NCBI GenBank assembly: GCA_001464835.1
Contig: LNDS01000046.1
Location: 40,020-104,019 of the forward strand
Direction: 5' to 3'
Origin: Rhizobiales bacterium Ga0077525
GTDB taxonomy: Bacteria > Pseudomonadota > Alphaproteobacteria > Rhizobiales > Xanthobacteraceae
Length of the DNA: 64,000 nucleotides
Positions 63,893-64,000 of this stretch are shown here, one piece after another. How positions within the stretch are numbered: position 1 is the first letter of the stretch; each line of letters opens with the position of its first letter. The position numbers and the translations under genes are program-made. A model generated the notes under the pieces. The model saw only the letters and a list, made by a program, of their open reading frames with translations. It was not told where the DNA came from and ran no database searches.

Positions 63893-64000
63893 GCGTTGGC
63901 TTTTGGATCTTTTTATTTTGGCATTGCAGATTTCCAAGAGTAAACGACTAGTTAATTGCGCGAGGAAAGGAGGTCTTAGGATAGCGCGGAAAGGAGAATA
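63893..64000. other. AT-rich right edge, possible start of a plus-strand gene beyond the window
   Basis: The last 100 bases are AT-richer than the surroundings. They carry two Shine-Dalgarno-like motifs (AAAGGAGG near 63965-63973 and AAAGGAGA near 63990-63998) with no start codon after the second before the sequence ends. A divergent gene may begin just outside. No ORF can be assigned here. Confidence 0.35.

Overview
The window is a contiguous, gene-dense, GC-rich stretch of an alphaproteobacterial chromosome. The order Hyphomicrobiales (Rhizobiales) fits best, near the Bradyrhizobium / Xanthobacteraceae group. The reasons are the dusB-ntrB-ntrC operon, a fused ispDF gene, a PDH E1-beta carrying its own lipoyl domain, a ribosomal protein S2 with a C-terminal helix-hairpin-helix-like extension, lpxI in place of lpxH, LexA boxes of the GAAC-N7-GAAC type, and several families of intergenic palindromic repeats. 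Nearly everything is housekeeping. I see no prophage, insertion sequence, CRISPR array, rRNA or tRNA gene.

Layout. 1-3.7 kb (minus): nitrogen regulation, dusB-ntrB-ntrC. 3.9-6.6 kb (plus): ispDF, pncC, tspO and a small membrane protein, tightly overlapped. 6.7-15.1 kb (minus): pyruvate dehydrogenase module (ftsB, pdhA, pdhB, pdhC, lpdA, an inserted cysK, lipA, a Coq10/RatA-like gene). 15.2-24.4 kb: a frameshifted 2OG oxygenase gene, eno, queF (plus), an MFS transporter, kdsA, a VOC/NIPSNAP pair, pyrG, secG and tpiA. 24.5-34 kb (plus): ppiD-like, trpE, a cupin gene between two palindromic repeats, trpG-trpD-trpC, moaC, moeA and lexA. 34-39.9 kb: a disrupted comEC, then divergent glnS and gltX. 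40.1-43.7 kb: gltA, a Gfo/Idh/MocA oxidoreductase and a fabH paralogue. 43.8-58.2 kb (minus): the envelope and translation cluster rpsB-tsf-pyrH-frr-uppS-cdsA-dxr-rseP-bamA-lpxD-fabZ-lpxA-lpxI-lpxB. 58.4-63.8 kb (minus): a frameshifted membrane-protein gene, dnaE, and a 32-codon gene behind tandem LexA boxes.

How the genes work together. The 44-58 kb block supplies the outer membrane: lipid A acylation and assembly, BamA for outer-membrane proteins, RseP, CDP-diacylglycerol, isoprenoid precursor (Dxr, with IspDF elsewhere) and undecaprenyl diphosphate. kdsA adds KDO synthesis. The PDH block and gltA carry carbon into the TCA cycle, and lipA makes the lipoyl cofactor that PDH needs.

The most interesting item is a 32-residue single-membrane-segment protein (63738-63836, minus). 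Two consecutive LexA-type operators overlap its promoter, and it sits directly upstream of dnaE. Size, topology, regulation and neighbourhood recall SidA, the SOS-induced division inhibitor of Caulobacter. The second theme is four open-reading-frame defects in 64 kb (2OG oxygenase, comEC, rpsB/tsf junction, membrane protein near 59.3 kb). Together they raise the question of assembly error versus gene decay.
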